DNA of 64,000 nt from JAAFIM01 sp964467315 (GCA_964467315.1 CAYXSA010000004.1:1-64000), one strand, 5' to 3'; shown: positions 1 through 8,388, counted from the first letter of the stretch. Numbers and translations: made by a program. The notes: a model not told the origin generated them from the sequence alone.

Positions 1-198
1 ATGCGTGTAATTTTATCCTTTTATGTAGGGCTCCAGCCAAAATCATAAAGCACCTATTTAGCTCTATTTTAGAAAACTGCATGATAGGCAAGCCGAAGTT
101 AAATATTGGGAATTGCTTTGCAAATATACACTTTTTCAAAAAAAGTGAAAATAGTTTTTATAGGCGCGCCGCAACTTTTTGCGGCGCGTGCAAAATTT
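1..198. other. Non-coding window edge
   Basis: No convincing gene is seen. A promoter-like TATATTTG lies on the minus strand at 121-128 and would read leftwards out of the window, but no TTG sits at the right distance upstream. A simple GC-rich hairpin (CGCGCCGC/GCGGCGCG) at about 163-189 sits just outside the first TWJ repeat. Confidence 0.4.
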
Positions 199-300
199 GC
201 GTGAGGAACACGTAGTGAACGCGAAGCGCATAGTAGGGGCGAATCAACATTCGCCCCGAATAGCCCGACCGCCGCGCCTTTTTGCGCGGCGGGCACGCCC
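199..300 (-). repeat. TWJ element 1 (T class, minus orientation)
   Basis: Definition used for all TWJ entries: in forward orientation the element reads GGGCGTGCC, hairpin arm 1, TCGGGCTAT, hairpin arm 2, CTATCCCT, CACGC. The GCGTG at the left pairs with the CACGC at the right. T class means GCGTG/CACGC, A class means GCGAG/CTCGC, C class means GCGCG/CGCGC. In this copy arm 2 is a GGGGCGAA/TTCGCCCC palindrome, about 24 extra bases split the GAGG and ATAG parts of the right strand, and an A run follows at 303-310. It lies upstream of the hydrolase gene. Confidence 0.85.
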
Positions 301-413
301 TCAAAAAAAATAGCTTGAATAAGCGCTGTACTTTTCTATCTTGCTTGTTTTTGCTTGGAATAATTCGTATTATTGCGCGCTACTACCAATATCACCAACA
401 TAGGAGGCAAAAT

Positions 414-1649
414 ATGGACTTTTTGAAGCAAATAACGGAGCTCGCCAACCAATATAAGGCGCTGAGCAAGGAGATAAAAGCGGGCAACACGCAGCAGCCC
501 CTAACGGCAGCGCGCAAGCTCGGCGCATCAGTAGGCGCAGGCGGCAAAAATGCGCCCGCAGACGTAAAACTCGTGCAAGAACTGCTCAACAGCAGCCAAA
601 ACGCCAAACTCACGGAAGACGGCGCTATCGGACCCGCTACGATTGCAGCTATCGCAGCGTTCCAAAAAAAGATATTCAACGGCTGGTCGGATGGAAAAAT
701 CGACGTAGGCGGCTCGACTTGGCAGCGGCTTTCGGCGAATAGCAGCACACCCGTAACGCCCACACCTACAGACAATAGCACCCCCGTAACCCCCGTAAAC
801 ACTGACCCCGCGCCTGTAAAACCCGTAACGGGCGGCAACATCAAAAAAGCCGTCGGTAAGGGGCAGCCCAACGAGGAGCGCGATCTGCTAATCGTACAAT
901 CTTTGCTCAAAAAAAGCGGCATCAATTGCCCCGTAACGGGCGTATACGACGCGGCAACGGAAGCGGCAATAGGCAAGGCGACAGCGGATTTTATCATCTC
1001 GCCCAAAGGCGGCACCATCGCCAAATTGCTGATGAAAAACCTGCCCGACTTGGGCAAGCCCGCCGATGTGCAGGCAAAAAGTACCGCGATAAAAGAGCAA
1101 GCAGGCTGTATACCGAATAATCAACCGACTATTCCGCAACAAATCGTCGTAGCCGCAGGCAATGGCGTAGGTACGTCTGCGCCCGTTTTGGTGCTTATCG
1201 GCGGTATGCACGGCTGTAGCGGGCAGTTTATGATAGACCGCACGCCGAGCAGTCTTTACAGCAAAGCCGTCGTTATCGGCGCAGGCTACAATGCCGTTTG
1301 GAAACAGATAGAGCAGGCTTATCAGCAGTATTTGGGCACGACTAACCCGCTGCCGATGAGCGCCTGTAGCATCTGCGGTTTCTCCAAAGGCGGGCAAACG
1401 GTGCAGACTTGGGGCGTGGGCAAGTTCAAAAAAGTAGGCTTGATAGACCCCGTTACGGCTTTGGCTTGGGCGCAGGGCTATTCGAGCAAGGTGATTTTGT
1501 CCTGCAATTTTGCGGGCTGGGCGCGGCAAAACTCGGCGGAGATTATGAAAGTAGCCGCACAGAAGGGCGCAACGGTAGAAGAAACGGCTATCGGGCACAT
1601 GAAATACGTGGAATACTTTCTTAGCCAGTTTGGCGGCGACTTGGTTTAG
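414..1649 (+). CDS. Peptidoglycan-binding repeat protein with C-terminal alpha/beta-hydrolase domain
   Basis: A 411-residue protein started at the ATG behind an AGGAGG sequence (about 402-407); the open frame extends further upstream but through non-coding sequence. Two segments near residues 45-85 and 155-195 look like peptidoglycan_binding_1 repeats (VQELL..DGAIGPAT..A..AFQ and VQSLLKKSG..VTGVYDAAT). They are joined by a Pro/Thr-rich linker. The C-terminal half has a hydrolase look: VLVLIGGMHGC near 257, a nucleophile elbow GFSKGG with Ser324, an Asp in GLIDP near 343 and a His in IGHMKY near 395. No signal peptide is visible. Its substrate is unknown; a wall-targeted effector delivered by another route is possible but is inference. 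Confidence 0.6.
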   Translation: MDFLKQITELANQYKALSKEIKAGNTQQPLTAARKLGASVGAGGKNAPADVKLVQELLNSSQNAKLTEDGAIGPATIAAIAAFQKKIFNGWSDGKIDVGGSTWQRLSANSSTPVTPTPTDNSTPVTPVNTDPAPVKPVTGGNIKKAVGKGQPNEERDLLIVQSLLKKSGINCPVTGVYDAATEAAIGKATADFIISPKGGTIAKLLMKNLPDLGKPADVQAKSTAIKEQAGCIPNNQPTIPQQIVVAAGNGVGTSAPVLVLIGGMHGCSGQFMIDRTPSSLYSKAVVIGAGYNAVWKQIEQAYQQYLGTTNPLPMSACSICGFSKGGQTVQTWGVGKFKKVGLIDPVTALAWAQGYSSKVILSCNFAGWARQNSAEIMKVAAQKGATVEETAIGHMKYVEYFLSQFGGDLV

Positions 1650-1675
1650 TCGGCAAAACTGCCAAAAAGCGGCGC

Positions 1676-1703
1676 TAAAGCCCGTAAACACGGGCTTTTT
1701 TGC
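1676..1703 (+). terminator. Intrinsic terminator after the hydrolase gene
   Basis: AAAGCCCGT and ACGGGCTTT form a 9-bp stem around a 4-base loop, followed by a T run. Confidence 0.75.
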
Positions 1704-1742
1704 ATAAAAAATAGCAGAAAACTTGTTTTTTGCGGTTAAAAA

Positions 1743-1773
1743 TTTGGAATTGGCGCAAAAGCCGCTAAATTTG
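1743..1773 (+). promoter_or_regulatory. Bacteroidota-type promoter for the HU gene
   Basis: TTTG at 1743-1746 and TAAATTTG at 1766-1773 are separated by 19 bp, matching the -33/-7 consensus of this phylum. The HU start codon lies 80 bp downstream. Confidence 0.7.
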
Positions 1774-1853
1774 TAGCGAAGCCATCGCCAACAACGCAAC
1801 ATGAGGCGTTGCGCGTATTTCATCACCCACCACTCCAGACTACTTTTACAGCC

Positions 1854-2258
1854 ATGAACAAGAGCGAACTCATTGACAAAATAGCCGCCGCAGGCTTGAA
1901 AAAGGCAGATGCTGCCATCGCTTTAGACGCAACCCTCAAAGCATTTGAGGAAGCCCTCAAAGCAGGCGATAAAATCGCCCTCGTTGGTTTCGGTACTTTC
2001 GATGTAGGCTACCGCGCCGCTCGCAAAGGTATCAACCCCAGCAACCAAACGGAAATCAAAATCGCCGACAAAGTAACCGTTCGCTTCAAAGCAGGCAAAA
2101 CACTCGCCGAATCTGTCGACAACAAAGATCTGAAAGACAAATTCAAAAAAGAAGCGAAAGACAAATCTGCTACAAGCAAAAAAGGCAAAGAGGCTAAAGC
2201 CGAAGCCCCCAAAGCAGAGGAAAAAGCAGCCAAAAAGCCCACAACTAAGAAAAAATAG
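1854..2258 (+). CDS. HU-family DNA-binding protein with lysine-rich tail
   Basis: A 134-residue nucleoid protein. Residues 1-90 are a standard HU/IHF fold: MNKSELIDKIAAAG at the start, the VGFGTF hinge, and a beta-arm region that ends in FKAGKTL. The family bends and compacts DNA as a dimer. Residues 95-134 form a Lys/Ala/Glu-rich tail ending KKPTTKKK, similar to eukaryotic H1 tails and seen in other Bacteroidota HU proteins. The start is the internal ATG where HU homology begins; 15 further codons upstream have no family match. It has its own promoter and terminator. Confidence 0.92.
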   Translation: MNKSELIDKIAAAGLKKADAAIALDATLKAFEEALKAGDKIALVGFGTFDVGYRAARKGINPSNQTEIKIADKVTVRFKAGKTLAESVDNKDLKDKFKKEAKDKSATSKKGKEAKAEAPKAEEKAAKKPTTKKK

Positions 2259-2286
2259 TCCTGCATACCCTCGCAGTATACTATCC

Positions 2287-2322
2287 ATGAGCCGCCGAAA
2301 TGCAAGTTTCGGGGGCTTTTTT
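2287..2322 (+). terminator. Intrinsic terminator after HU
   Basis: GAGCCGCCGAAA pairs imperfectly with TTTCGGGGGCT, followed by a run of seven T. Confidence 0.7.
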
Positions 2323-2330
2323 TATCTTTG
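2323..2330 (+). promoter_or_regulatory. -7 element upstream of the amidase gene
   Basis: TATCTTTG matches TAnnTTTG and begins directly at the end of the HU terminator. No good TTG is present 19-20 bp upstream. Confidence 0.45.
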
Positions 2331-2390
2331 TGGCGGGGGCAAGCCTATCTGCCCTTGCCCACCATCAATCTCCGATACCATCAACGCCCG

Positions 2391-3554
2391 ATGCGCCTTA
2401 TTTTCTGCTGTTTTTTTCTGTTGTATGTGGTAGCGCTTTCGGCGCAGACGAAGCCGACCTATTTTAAGGCAAAACCTGAAGCGGGCGATGGTAGTTATGT
2501 ATTTTTGCGCCGCTATCAGCTGGAGCGCCATGCCTGCAATTTTGAGCTGTTTTATGAGCTGAATGGGCTAACGAAAAACTCCACTTTGCAGCTTTCGCGC
2601 AGCTATCTGCTGCCTATAGAGCTGCATAGCTACAACGGCAAATCTATACGCTCCACGCTGGGCATAGAAGACTGGCAGCGCGCTCGGCAGATACAACGCT
2701 ACAATCAACAACTACAGCGAACAGGCGCAAAAAAAGACGATTTTCGCAAAGGAAAACAAAGCCTTTGGCTCGCGCACCATCTGCGCGCCTGCCCCAGCAA
2801 CGTGCAAGCGCTCGTGCCGACACAGCGCAATTACCCCGTGCTGGGCAAAAAATACGCAGAGGTAGCACTGAAAGACCAACAACTCGCAGGCGCAGTCTAT
2901 TATATCGTGGCAGGACACGGAGGCCCCGACCCAGGCGCTATGTCCACCTACAATGGACACGAACTCTGCGAGGACGAATATGCCTACGATATTACCCTGC
3001 GTCTGGGGCGCAATCTGCTCGAACACGGCGCGCAAGTACATTTCGTTATCACCGACCAAACGCAAGGCATACGCGATAGCGAGCTGCTCGACTGCGATAA
3101 ATCCGAACGCTGCTGCGATACGCTTACCATTCCGCTCAATCAAGTCGAACGCCTCCAACAGCGCAGCGATGCCATCAACGCCCTATACAAAGAAAATTAT
3201 AAAAAAGGCTTCGAGTACCAATGTTTGATAGAAGTGCACGTCGACTCGCGCAGCAAAAACGAGCGCATCGACCTGTTTTTTTATCATTATCCCGACGATG
3301 ATTTATCGCGTCAGCTCGGCGAAAACTTGCTTAAAATCTTCCGAGAAAAGTACAAAATACATCGCAAAAATGGCGAATATCACGGCAGCGTACAAGGGCG
3401 CGACCTGCATATGCTCCGCGAAACCCTGCCCCTAAGCGCCTTTATCGAAGTAGGCAATATGCAAAACAGCCAAGACCAAAAACGTATCCTGCTGCCCTCC
3501 AATCGACAAGCCATAGCCGACTGGCTCACGGAAGGGCTGCTGAAGGAGTATTAG
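2391..3554 (+). CDS. N-acetylmuramoyl-L-alanine amidase (Amidase_3), secreted
   Basis: A 387-residue zinc amidase that cleaves the bond between muramic acid and the stem peptide in peptidoglycan. The start is the ATG giving a clean signal peptide (MRLIFCCFFLLYVVALSAQ). Residues about 30-85 (GDGSYVFLRRY to LLPIELHSYNG) resemble the LysM-like amino-terminal region common in Bacteroidota amidases. The catalytic domain begins near residue 165 with VAGHGGPDPGA (zinc His about 176), then Glu in CEDEYAYD, His in IEVHVDSR near 282 and the catalytic Glu in FIEVGNMQN near 353. All expected ligands are present. It is probably periplasmic and active in cell separation or wall turnover. Confidence 0.85.
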   Translation: MRLIFCCFFLLYVVALSAQTKPTYFKAKPEAGDGSYVFLRRYQLERHACNFELFYELNGLTKNSTLQLSRSYLLPIELHSYNGKSIRSTLGIEDWQRARQIQRYNQQLQRTGAKKDDFRKGKQSLWLAHHLRACPSNVQALVPTQRNYPVLGKKYAEVALKDQQLAGAVYYIVAGHGGPDPGAMSTYNGHELCEDEYAYDITLRLGRNLLEHGAQVHFVITDQTQGIRDSELLDCDKSERCCDTLTIPLNQVERLQQRSDAINALYKENYKKGFEYQCLIEVHVDSRSKNERIDLFFYHYPDDDLSRQLGENLLKIFREKYKIHRKNGEYHGSVQGRDLHMLRETLPLSAFIEVGNMQNSQDQKRILLPSNRQAIADWLTEGLLKEY

Positions 3555-3606
3555 GGTAGTAGGTAGTAGGTAGTAGGTAGTAGGTAGTAGGTAGTAGGTA
3601 GTAAGT
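3555..3606. repeat. Short tandem repeat, 7-bp unit GTAGTAG
   Basis: About seven copies of a 7-bp unit (GTAGTAG/GTAGGTA register) follow the amidase stop codon directly. Slippage could change copy number; it is outside coding sequence. Confidence 0.9.
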
Positions 3607-3654
3607 ATTATGTAGTAGGCATTGTGCCTATGTTTCTATAAAAAATTAATTCTT

Positions 3655-4593
3655 ATGCTTCCGCATTTGTTCTTATTTCTCAAAGGTATCGCTATGGGCG
3701 CTGCCGACGTAGTGCCTGGCGTTTCGGGTGGTACGATAGCCTTTATATCGGGCATCTACGAGCGCCTCATCAACGCGCTGAAATCTATACGTCCCTCCGT
3801 CGTGGGGGTACTGTTTAAGGAAGGCATCGGCGCGGCTTGGCGGTCTATAGATGGTACTTTTTTGCTGGTGCTGATGCTGGGCATTATGACAAGTGTCCTA
3901 ACGCTCTCTAAAATCATCGGGGCGCTTTTACTGTTGTATCCGCAGTTGCTTTGGTCGTTTTTCGCGGGTTTGGTATTTGCCTCGACTTGGGTAGTGGGGC
4001 AGGAGCTACGCGGCTCTATACAAAAGGTATCCGTTTGGCTAAGTTTCCTTATCGGTACTGCCATTGCTTTTGCGATAACGCAGTTTTCGCCCTCGCAGGT
4101 AGAGCCCACCTATTTGATGGTCTTCGTAGCGGGTTCGGTGGCGATATGTGCGATGATTTTACCAGGTATATCGGGCAGCTTTATCCTCTTGTTGATGGGT
4201 ATGTATGCACATGTTTTAGAGGCGGCGCGCTCGCTTAATGTTGTATTTTTAGGGATATTTATGGTGGGCTGCCTGATAGGGCTGCTTTCGTTTTCGCATG
4301 TACTTTCTTGGCTTTTTCGCCACTATCGCGCCGCTGCTTTAGCCTTGCTGGTGGGCTTTATGTTGGGTTCTATGCCAAAGGTCTGGCCTTGGCAAAATGT
4401 CGTAGAGGTACGACTAAGCAGCAAAGGCGAAGTGGTGCCGTTTTTGTACGAAAATGTATTGCCTGCCAGCTATTTCAACCCCTACACAAAGTCCGCCGAT
4501 GCGCTACTGATAGGCTGCATTGGTCTGTTTATCGTCGGCTTTACGGCGGTTTTCCTGCTCGAACGCTTGGGCAAAGAGAAAAAAGAAGGATAA
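3655..4593 (+). CDS. DUF368 / PopT-type polyprenyl-phosphate transporter
   Basis: A 312-residue integral membrane protein with about eight hydrophobic segments. The two family signature loops are present: GAADVVPGVSGGTIAF near residues 15-30 and MILPGISGSFILLL near 165-180, a twofold pseudosymmetric arrangement. DUF368 proteins (PopT) are reported to recycle undecaprenyl phosphate across the cytoplasmic membrane for wall and glycan synthesis. The start at 3655 puts the first signature loop at the usual distance. Its position after a wall amidase fits a cell-envelope role, but there is no evidence of co-transcription because the tandem repeat separates them. Confidence 0.82.
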   Translation: MLPHLFLFLKGIAMGAADVVPGVSGGTIAFISGIYERLINALKSIRPSVVGVLFKEGIGAAWRSIDGTFLLVLMLGIMTSVLTLSKIIGALLLLYPQLLWSFFAGLVFASTWVVGQELRGSIQKVSVWLSFLIGTAIAFAITQFSPSQVEPTYLMVFVAGSVAICAMILPGISGSFILLLMGMYAHVLEAARSLNVVFLGIFMVGCLIGLLSFSHVLSWLFRHYRAAALALLVGFMLGSMPKVWPWQNVVEVRLSSKGEVVPFLYENVLPASYFNPYTKSADALLIGCIGLFIVGFTAVFLLERLGKEKKEG

Positions 4594-4622
4594 AACCATC
4601 TCCAAAAAACTTGCAAGATGCT

Positions 4623-4684
4623 TGCTACAGGTGCCGCCGCAAGGCGGCACGGTACAAGCGCTGCGATAGCAGCGCAGTACCTAT
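4623..4684. repeat. Second two-hairpin repeat family, copy A
   Basis: TGCTAC is followed by a hairpin GTGCCGCC/GGCGGCAC, then GGTACAA, then a hairpin CGCTGC/GCAGCG, then CAGTACCTA. It lies between the convergent popT-like and tetR genes. A related copy with the same spaced constant parts lies at 14193-14260 on the other strand. Confidence 0.6.
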
Positions 4685-4701
4685 ACGCCAAGCCCAAATT
4701 C

Positions 4702-5295
4702 CTATTTTTTCGTTAAGCCAATTTTAGCCATTTTGCGCACCAATTCGGCGCGTTTTGCCCAAGTTTCTTGAGGCTGCAAACGCTGATAAAAGCCCAGCCC
4801 TTCGACCAAAATTATCAGATATTCGGCGATTTCGCTTGCATCCTTTCGAGCTACCAGCCCCGCCGCTATCCAGTCCTTCGCCTCTGCCGCTACCATATCG
4901 TGAAAACGTTTGTACATCTCCGCAAAACGCTCGTGTATGCGCTCGTGCCGCGATGCCAAATAAAAACAAGCATAAAACACCGAATAATTGCCTACCGTCA
5001 GCCAGTCGACCCCAAAAAGCAAATCCAGCGCCTTTTCAAAACGCTCTTTTACATCATCTAAACGGCGGAAATCTTCCACAAATGCCGATTCGTACTGCGT
5101 TAGAAAGAAATCTACCAGCTCGACGACCATCTCTTCTTTGGTCTTAAAGTAGTGTATCAGCAGGCTCGGATTTACGTCCATACTCGCTGCCACTTTCGCT
5201 ATAGACGCATTTTCAAAGCCCTCCTTTTGCAGCACTTCGTAAAAATGCGTTAGGATTTCTTGCTTGCGGACGACCGCTTTACTTTTTCTTCCCAT
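4702..5295 (-). CDS. TetR/AcrR-family transcriptional regulator
   Basis: A 197-residue repressor-like protein. Residues 10-55 form the helix-turn-helix (ILTHFYEVLQKEGFENASI, then VNPSLLIHYFKTKEEMV), which matches the TetR DNA-binding domain well. The remaining helical domain would bind a ligand and dimerise; its ligand cannot be told from sequence. It converges on the PopT-like gene and is divergent from mcrBC, with 278 bp between the two starts that include a TWJ element. Control of mcrBC by this regulator is possible but unproven. Confidence 0.88.
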   Translation of the reverse strand: MGRKSKAVVRKQEILTHFYEVLQKEGFENASIAKVAASMDVNPSLLIHYFKTKEEMVVELVDFFLTQYESAFVEDFRRLDDVKERFEKALDLLFGVDWLTVGNYSVFYACFYLASRHERIHERFAEMYKRFHDMVAAEAKDWIAAGLVARKDASEIAEYLIILVEGLGFYQRLQPQETWAKRAELVRKMAKIGLTKK

Positions 5296-5355
5296 TGAAA
5301 TTTAAGATACAACATTCAAAAGGGGCGAAGATACAAAAAAAAGACGTATTATATA

Positions 5356-5363
5356 TACCTTTG
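5356..5363 (+). promoter_or_regulatory. Promoter-like -7 element upstream of mcrB
   Basis: TACCTTTG matches the consensus. It would place TWJ element 2 inside the mcrB 5-prime leader. The -33 TTG is not convincing. Confidence 0.4.
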
Positions 5364-5413
5364 CTTTGGGCTTCCTGCCGCGATGCTATCTTTTTTATTT
5401 CGCTTCGCCGTTT

Positions 5414-5561
5414 GGGCGTGCCCGCCGCTTTGCCCCCCGCCGCGCCAAAAGGCGCGTCGCCCCCACGCCAAAAGGCGCGGGGGGCGGCGGTCGGGCTATT
5501 CGGGGCGTATCACCATCGCCCAAATGGGCGAATGTTGATTCGCCCCTACTATCCCTCACGC
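5414..5561 (+). repeat. TWJ element 2 (T class, plus orientation)
   Basis: Arm 1 is a long GC-rich fold ending GGCGGTCGGGC. Arm 2 holds a GGGCGAA/TTCGCCC palindrome like that of element 1. It ends 12 bp before the mcrB start codon and pairs in orientation with element 3 beyond mcrC. Confidence 0.88.
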
Positions 5562-5573
5562 AAAATACTCCCA

Positions 5574-6932
5574 ATGCACGAGATACGCCGCCTATTCGAG
5601 ATTTTGCCGCGCCATGAGCGCCTACGCGCCGTCTTGCTCGCCCGCGAACCCTCGCACTCGCCCAAACATCATGCTTTGCATTGGAGCGATAGATACAGCA
5701 TCATCGACGGTGAAGGCAGCTACTACGCCCTCACTGCCGAAGGCAAGGGGCAAGACCTCAGCCTTAGCCTACACCTACCCGCCGACCAGCGACTAAGCCC
5801 CGAAAATTGGGGCGAGCTACCCGCAGGCTTCGTTTGGTCTGCGGACGAATGCACGATTTTAGCAAGCAGCCCCATTAGTTGCTTTGCGCCCGATGCGCTG
5901 GAGCAGCTTGCTGCGGCGCTCTTACAGGCAGATACCCTGCTGGGCGCGCGCGCCCGTGCGCTTTTGCTTGCTTCGCGCCCGCGTTTGCAGCCACTCAATC
6001 AAATTTTATACGGAGTGCCTGCCACAGGCAAAACCTACGAAGCCATTACCCGCGCCGTCGCCATCGTCGAAAATCTGCCCTTAGAAGTATTGGAGCAAGA
6101 AGATAGGCAAGAGATTAGGCAGCGCTTCGAGCGTTACCGACAAGCGGGGCAAATCGGTTTCAGTTGCTTTCATGCCTCTTTGTCGTATGAAGATTTTATC
6201 GAAGGGATACGCCCCGAAACCGACAGCAAAGGCGTTTTGCGCTATACGGTGCAAGCGGGTATTTTCCGCGAGCTAAGCGAGCGAGCACAGGCGCAAGCGG
6301 CTCAAAACTTCGTTCTGCTCATCGATGAAATCAATCGCGGCAATGTCAGCCAGATATTCGGCGAGCTGATAACGCTTATCGAAGACAGCAAACGTATCGG
6401 CGAGCGCGAAGCCTTAAGGCTGCTCTTGCCCTATTCGCGCAATTATTTCGGCGTACCCAACAATCTCTATCTTATCGGCACCATGAACAGCGCCGACCGC
6501 AGCACGACGGCATTGGATAGCGCCTTGCGCCGCCGCTTTGATTTTATAGAGATGCCGCCCCGCATCGACAAGCTACAGGGCAAAGCAATAGAGGGCATCG
6601 ATTTGGGGAGGGTCTTAGGTCGGCTCAACGAGCGCATCGCCTACCTTTTGGGGGCTGATTATTGTCTGGGGCATGCTTATTTTCTGGGTGTATCGACTTT
6701 GGCGGAACTGGCTGCGAGTTTTGAGCGGAAAATTTTGCCGCTTTTGCAGGAGTACTTTTTTTCTGACGGCGAAAAACTGCGTTTGGTTTTGGGGGAGGGC
6801 TTTGTGCGGCGGGAGCGCAGCGAACCGCAATTTGCCGTCGACGATGGCGAATGGTGGGAAGGCAAGCCGCAGTATACTTTTTTGCCCATCACGGATTTAG
6901 GCGCAGCCCTTGCCAAGGGGCGTTTGATATGA
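5574..6932 (+). CDS. mcrB: McrB-type AAA+ GTPase of a type IV restriction system
   Basis: A 452-residue motor subunit. McrB hexamers bind modified DNA, hydrolyse GTP and drive cleavage by McrC. Visible motifs: Walker A GVPATGKT near residues 145-152, Walker B LLIDEINRGN near 250, and the McrB signature MNSADRSTTALDSALRRRF near 305. The start excludes the TWJ element; the frame stays open upstream only by reading through that repeat. Residues 1-135 do not resemble the known DUF3578 or other DNA-recognition domains I can recall, so the target modification is unknown. The stop overlaps the mcrC start as ATGA. Confidence 0.85.
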   Translation: MHEIRRLFEILPRHERLRAVLLAREPSHSPKHHALHWSDRYSIIDGEGSYYALTAEGKGQDLSLSLHLPADQRLSPENWGELPAGFVWSADECTILASSPISCFAPDALEQLAAALLQADTLLGARARALLLASRPRLQPLNQILYGVPATGKTYEAITRAVAIVENLPLEVLEQEDRQEIRQRFERYRQAGQIGFSCFHASLSYEDFIEGIRPETDSKGVLRYTVQAGIFRELSERAQAQAAQNFVLLIDEINRGNVSQIFGELITLIEDSKRIGEREALRLLLPYSRNYFGVPNNLYLIGTMNSADRSTTALDSALRRRFDFIEMPPRIDKLQGKAIEGIDLGRVLGRLNERIAYLLGADYCLGHAYFLGVSTLAELAASFERKILPLLQEYFFSDGEKLRLVLGEGFVRRERSEPQFAVDDGEWWEGKPQYTFLPITDLGAALAKGRLI

Positions 6933-8242
6933 AGCAGCAAGCGGCGTGTATACGCATCTATGAATACGACAGCTTACGCACAGGCGAAGTGTACGCGCCT
7001 GACGGTATGCGTTGGGAGCAGCGGCATTGGGAGCGTTTGGCGGCGTATAAGCAGCGGACGAATTGCCCCTATTTTGAGGTATTGCCGCAGCGGCTGCAGT
7101 TTGGTTCTTATGTAGGTTTGCTACAGTTGGAGGGATTGAGCATAGAGATTTTACCGAAATTCGATAGGGGGCAGTCGGCGAGCGAATTGATGCAGTCGAT
7201 TTTGTTGCAGATGTTATTTTTTGCGGAGGAAGGGGCGGGAAACTTGCCTTTGGTGGATTTGGCGCAGGGGCGTGGGCGGCAGGAGGCGGGGCGGGCTTTG
7301 CCTGCTTTACTGCTTTTGTATTGGCGTTTGTTTGCAGAGGAACTGGAAGGGCTTTTGCGGGCGGGTTTGCGGCGGGCTTATACGCGGGTGGAGGGGCGGC
7401 GCAGCAGTCTGCGTGGGCGTTTGTTGCTGCCTAAGATGCTGCGGCAGACAGGGGCGCAGGGGCATTATTTTTACACGGAATCGAATGAATACGACGAAAA
7501 TCATGCATGCAATCGCTTGTTGTATGGGGTTTTAGAGCGTTTGGGGAGCTGGCTGCGCTGGTCGAAGGAGGGGGGCAGATGGGCGCGTTTGCTACAGGGT
7601 TTTTCGGGTGCTGTGTCGATGGAGCGGATAGGGGAGGCGGATTTTTTGCCCTATATAGAAAGCGTAGCGGATAGGCAGCTTTTGCCTTATCGGCGGGCGC
7701 TGCGGCTGGGGCGTTTGCTATTGCGGGCTGCGGAGCCAACTTTGAGTGGGGGGCAGTGGGAGGGCATCGCTTTGATGTACGACATGAATAAATTGTGGGA
7801 GCAGTACTTGAGTCGCAGTTTGCAGTTGGCGGCAGCGGCGGGGGAATTGCGTCGACAGGCAGGGGCGGCATTTTGGCGAGAGGCTGGGGCTGGGGGCTGG
7901 CAGTATTTGCGTCCTGACCTCGTTTGGGGTTGGGGCAAAAGTGCTATAGTTTTCGATTGTAAATGGAAGGGGCAAAGTACGGCGGCGGACTGGCGGCAGT
8001 TGTATGTGTATGCGCATTATTTTGGAGCACAAAAGGCGTTTTTGCTGCTGCCTGCGCCTGCTGCGCAAAGGGAAGCCGTGCATACACAGCGCATAGAGTT
8101 TGCGCCCACAGGGGCGGCGGGGCTTGCGCCGATAGAAGGGGCTATTTTATGGGTGAAGGCGATAGACGAAGCGGGTAGACTGCATACGCGCATAGGTCAA
8201 GAGATTTTGAGCGCAGCACAAAAAGTGAAAAGTGAAAAGTGA
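6929..8242 (+). CDS. mcrC: McrC-type nuclease subunit
   Basis: A 437-residue partner of McrB. The amino-terminal half (FEVLPQRLQFGSYVGLLQL) is the McrB-contacting region. The carboxy-terminal half carries the PD-(D/E)xK nuclease signature as PDLVWGW followed by IVFDCKWKG near residues 330-350. The 4-bp ATGA overlap with mcrB implies translational coupling. The last codons lie in a 7-bp tandem repeat (unit AAAGTGA), so copy-number change would alter the last few residues. The local sequence is notably G-rich on the coding strand compared with neighbours. Confidence 0.85.
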   Translation: MKQQAACIRIYEYDSLRTGEVYAPDGMRWEQRHWERLAAYKQRTNCPYFEVLPQRLQFGSYVGLLQLEGLSIEILPKFDRGQSASELMQSILLQMLFFAEEGAGNLPLVDLAQGRGRQEAGRALPALLLLYWRLFAEELEGLLRAGLRRAYTRVEGRRSSLRGRLLLPKMLRQTGAQGHYFYTESNEYDENHACNRLLYGVLERLGSWLRWSKEGGRWARLLQGFSGAVSMERIGEADFLPYIESVADRQLLPYRRALRLGRLLLRAAEPTLSGGQWEGIALMYDMNKLWEQYLSRSLQLAAAAGELRRQAGAAFWREAGAGGWQYLRPDLVWGWGKSAIVFDCKWKGQSTAADWRQLYVYAHYFGAQKAFLLLPAPAAQREAVHTQRIEFAPTGAAGLAPIEGAILWVKAIDEAGRLHTRIGQEILSAAQKVKSEK

Positions 8243-8297
8243 AAAGTGAAAAGTGAAAAGCGAAAAGCGAAAAGCGAAAAGCGAAAAGTGAAAAGCG
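8220..8297. repeat. 7-bp tandem repeat overlapping the mcrC stop
   Basis: About ten copies of AAAGTGA, drifting to AAAGCGA, begin in the last codons of mcrC and run past its stop. Seven is not a multiple of three, so slippage shifts the reading frame of the tail. Confidence 0.9.
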
Positions 8298-8380
8298 TTG
8301 TGGGGGCTGTTTTTTTTCTCAAAAAGCCCTATTTTTTATCTCCAAACAAAAAGTCTAAATGACTTCATAAAAAAAAATGC

Positions 8381-8388
8381 TATCTTTG
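8381..8388 (+). promoter_or_regulatory. Promoter-like -7 element for the TerB-like gene
   Basis: TATCTTTG fits the consensus. TWJ element 3 lies between it and the start at 8609, so the element would be transcribed in the leader. Confidence 0.45.

Noticed and set aside
392..1057. Long open frames on the opposite strand of the hydrolase gene and other GC-rich genes
   Set aside because: They are shadows of real genes without family similarity or start context.
5295..5573. Upstream extension of the mcrB reading frame
   Set aside because: The extra 93 codons only translate TWJ element 2; similar false extensions occur before rplL, the S9 peptidase, the AAA+ protein and glyA.
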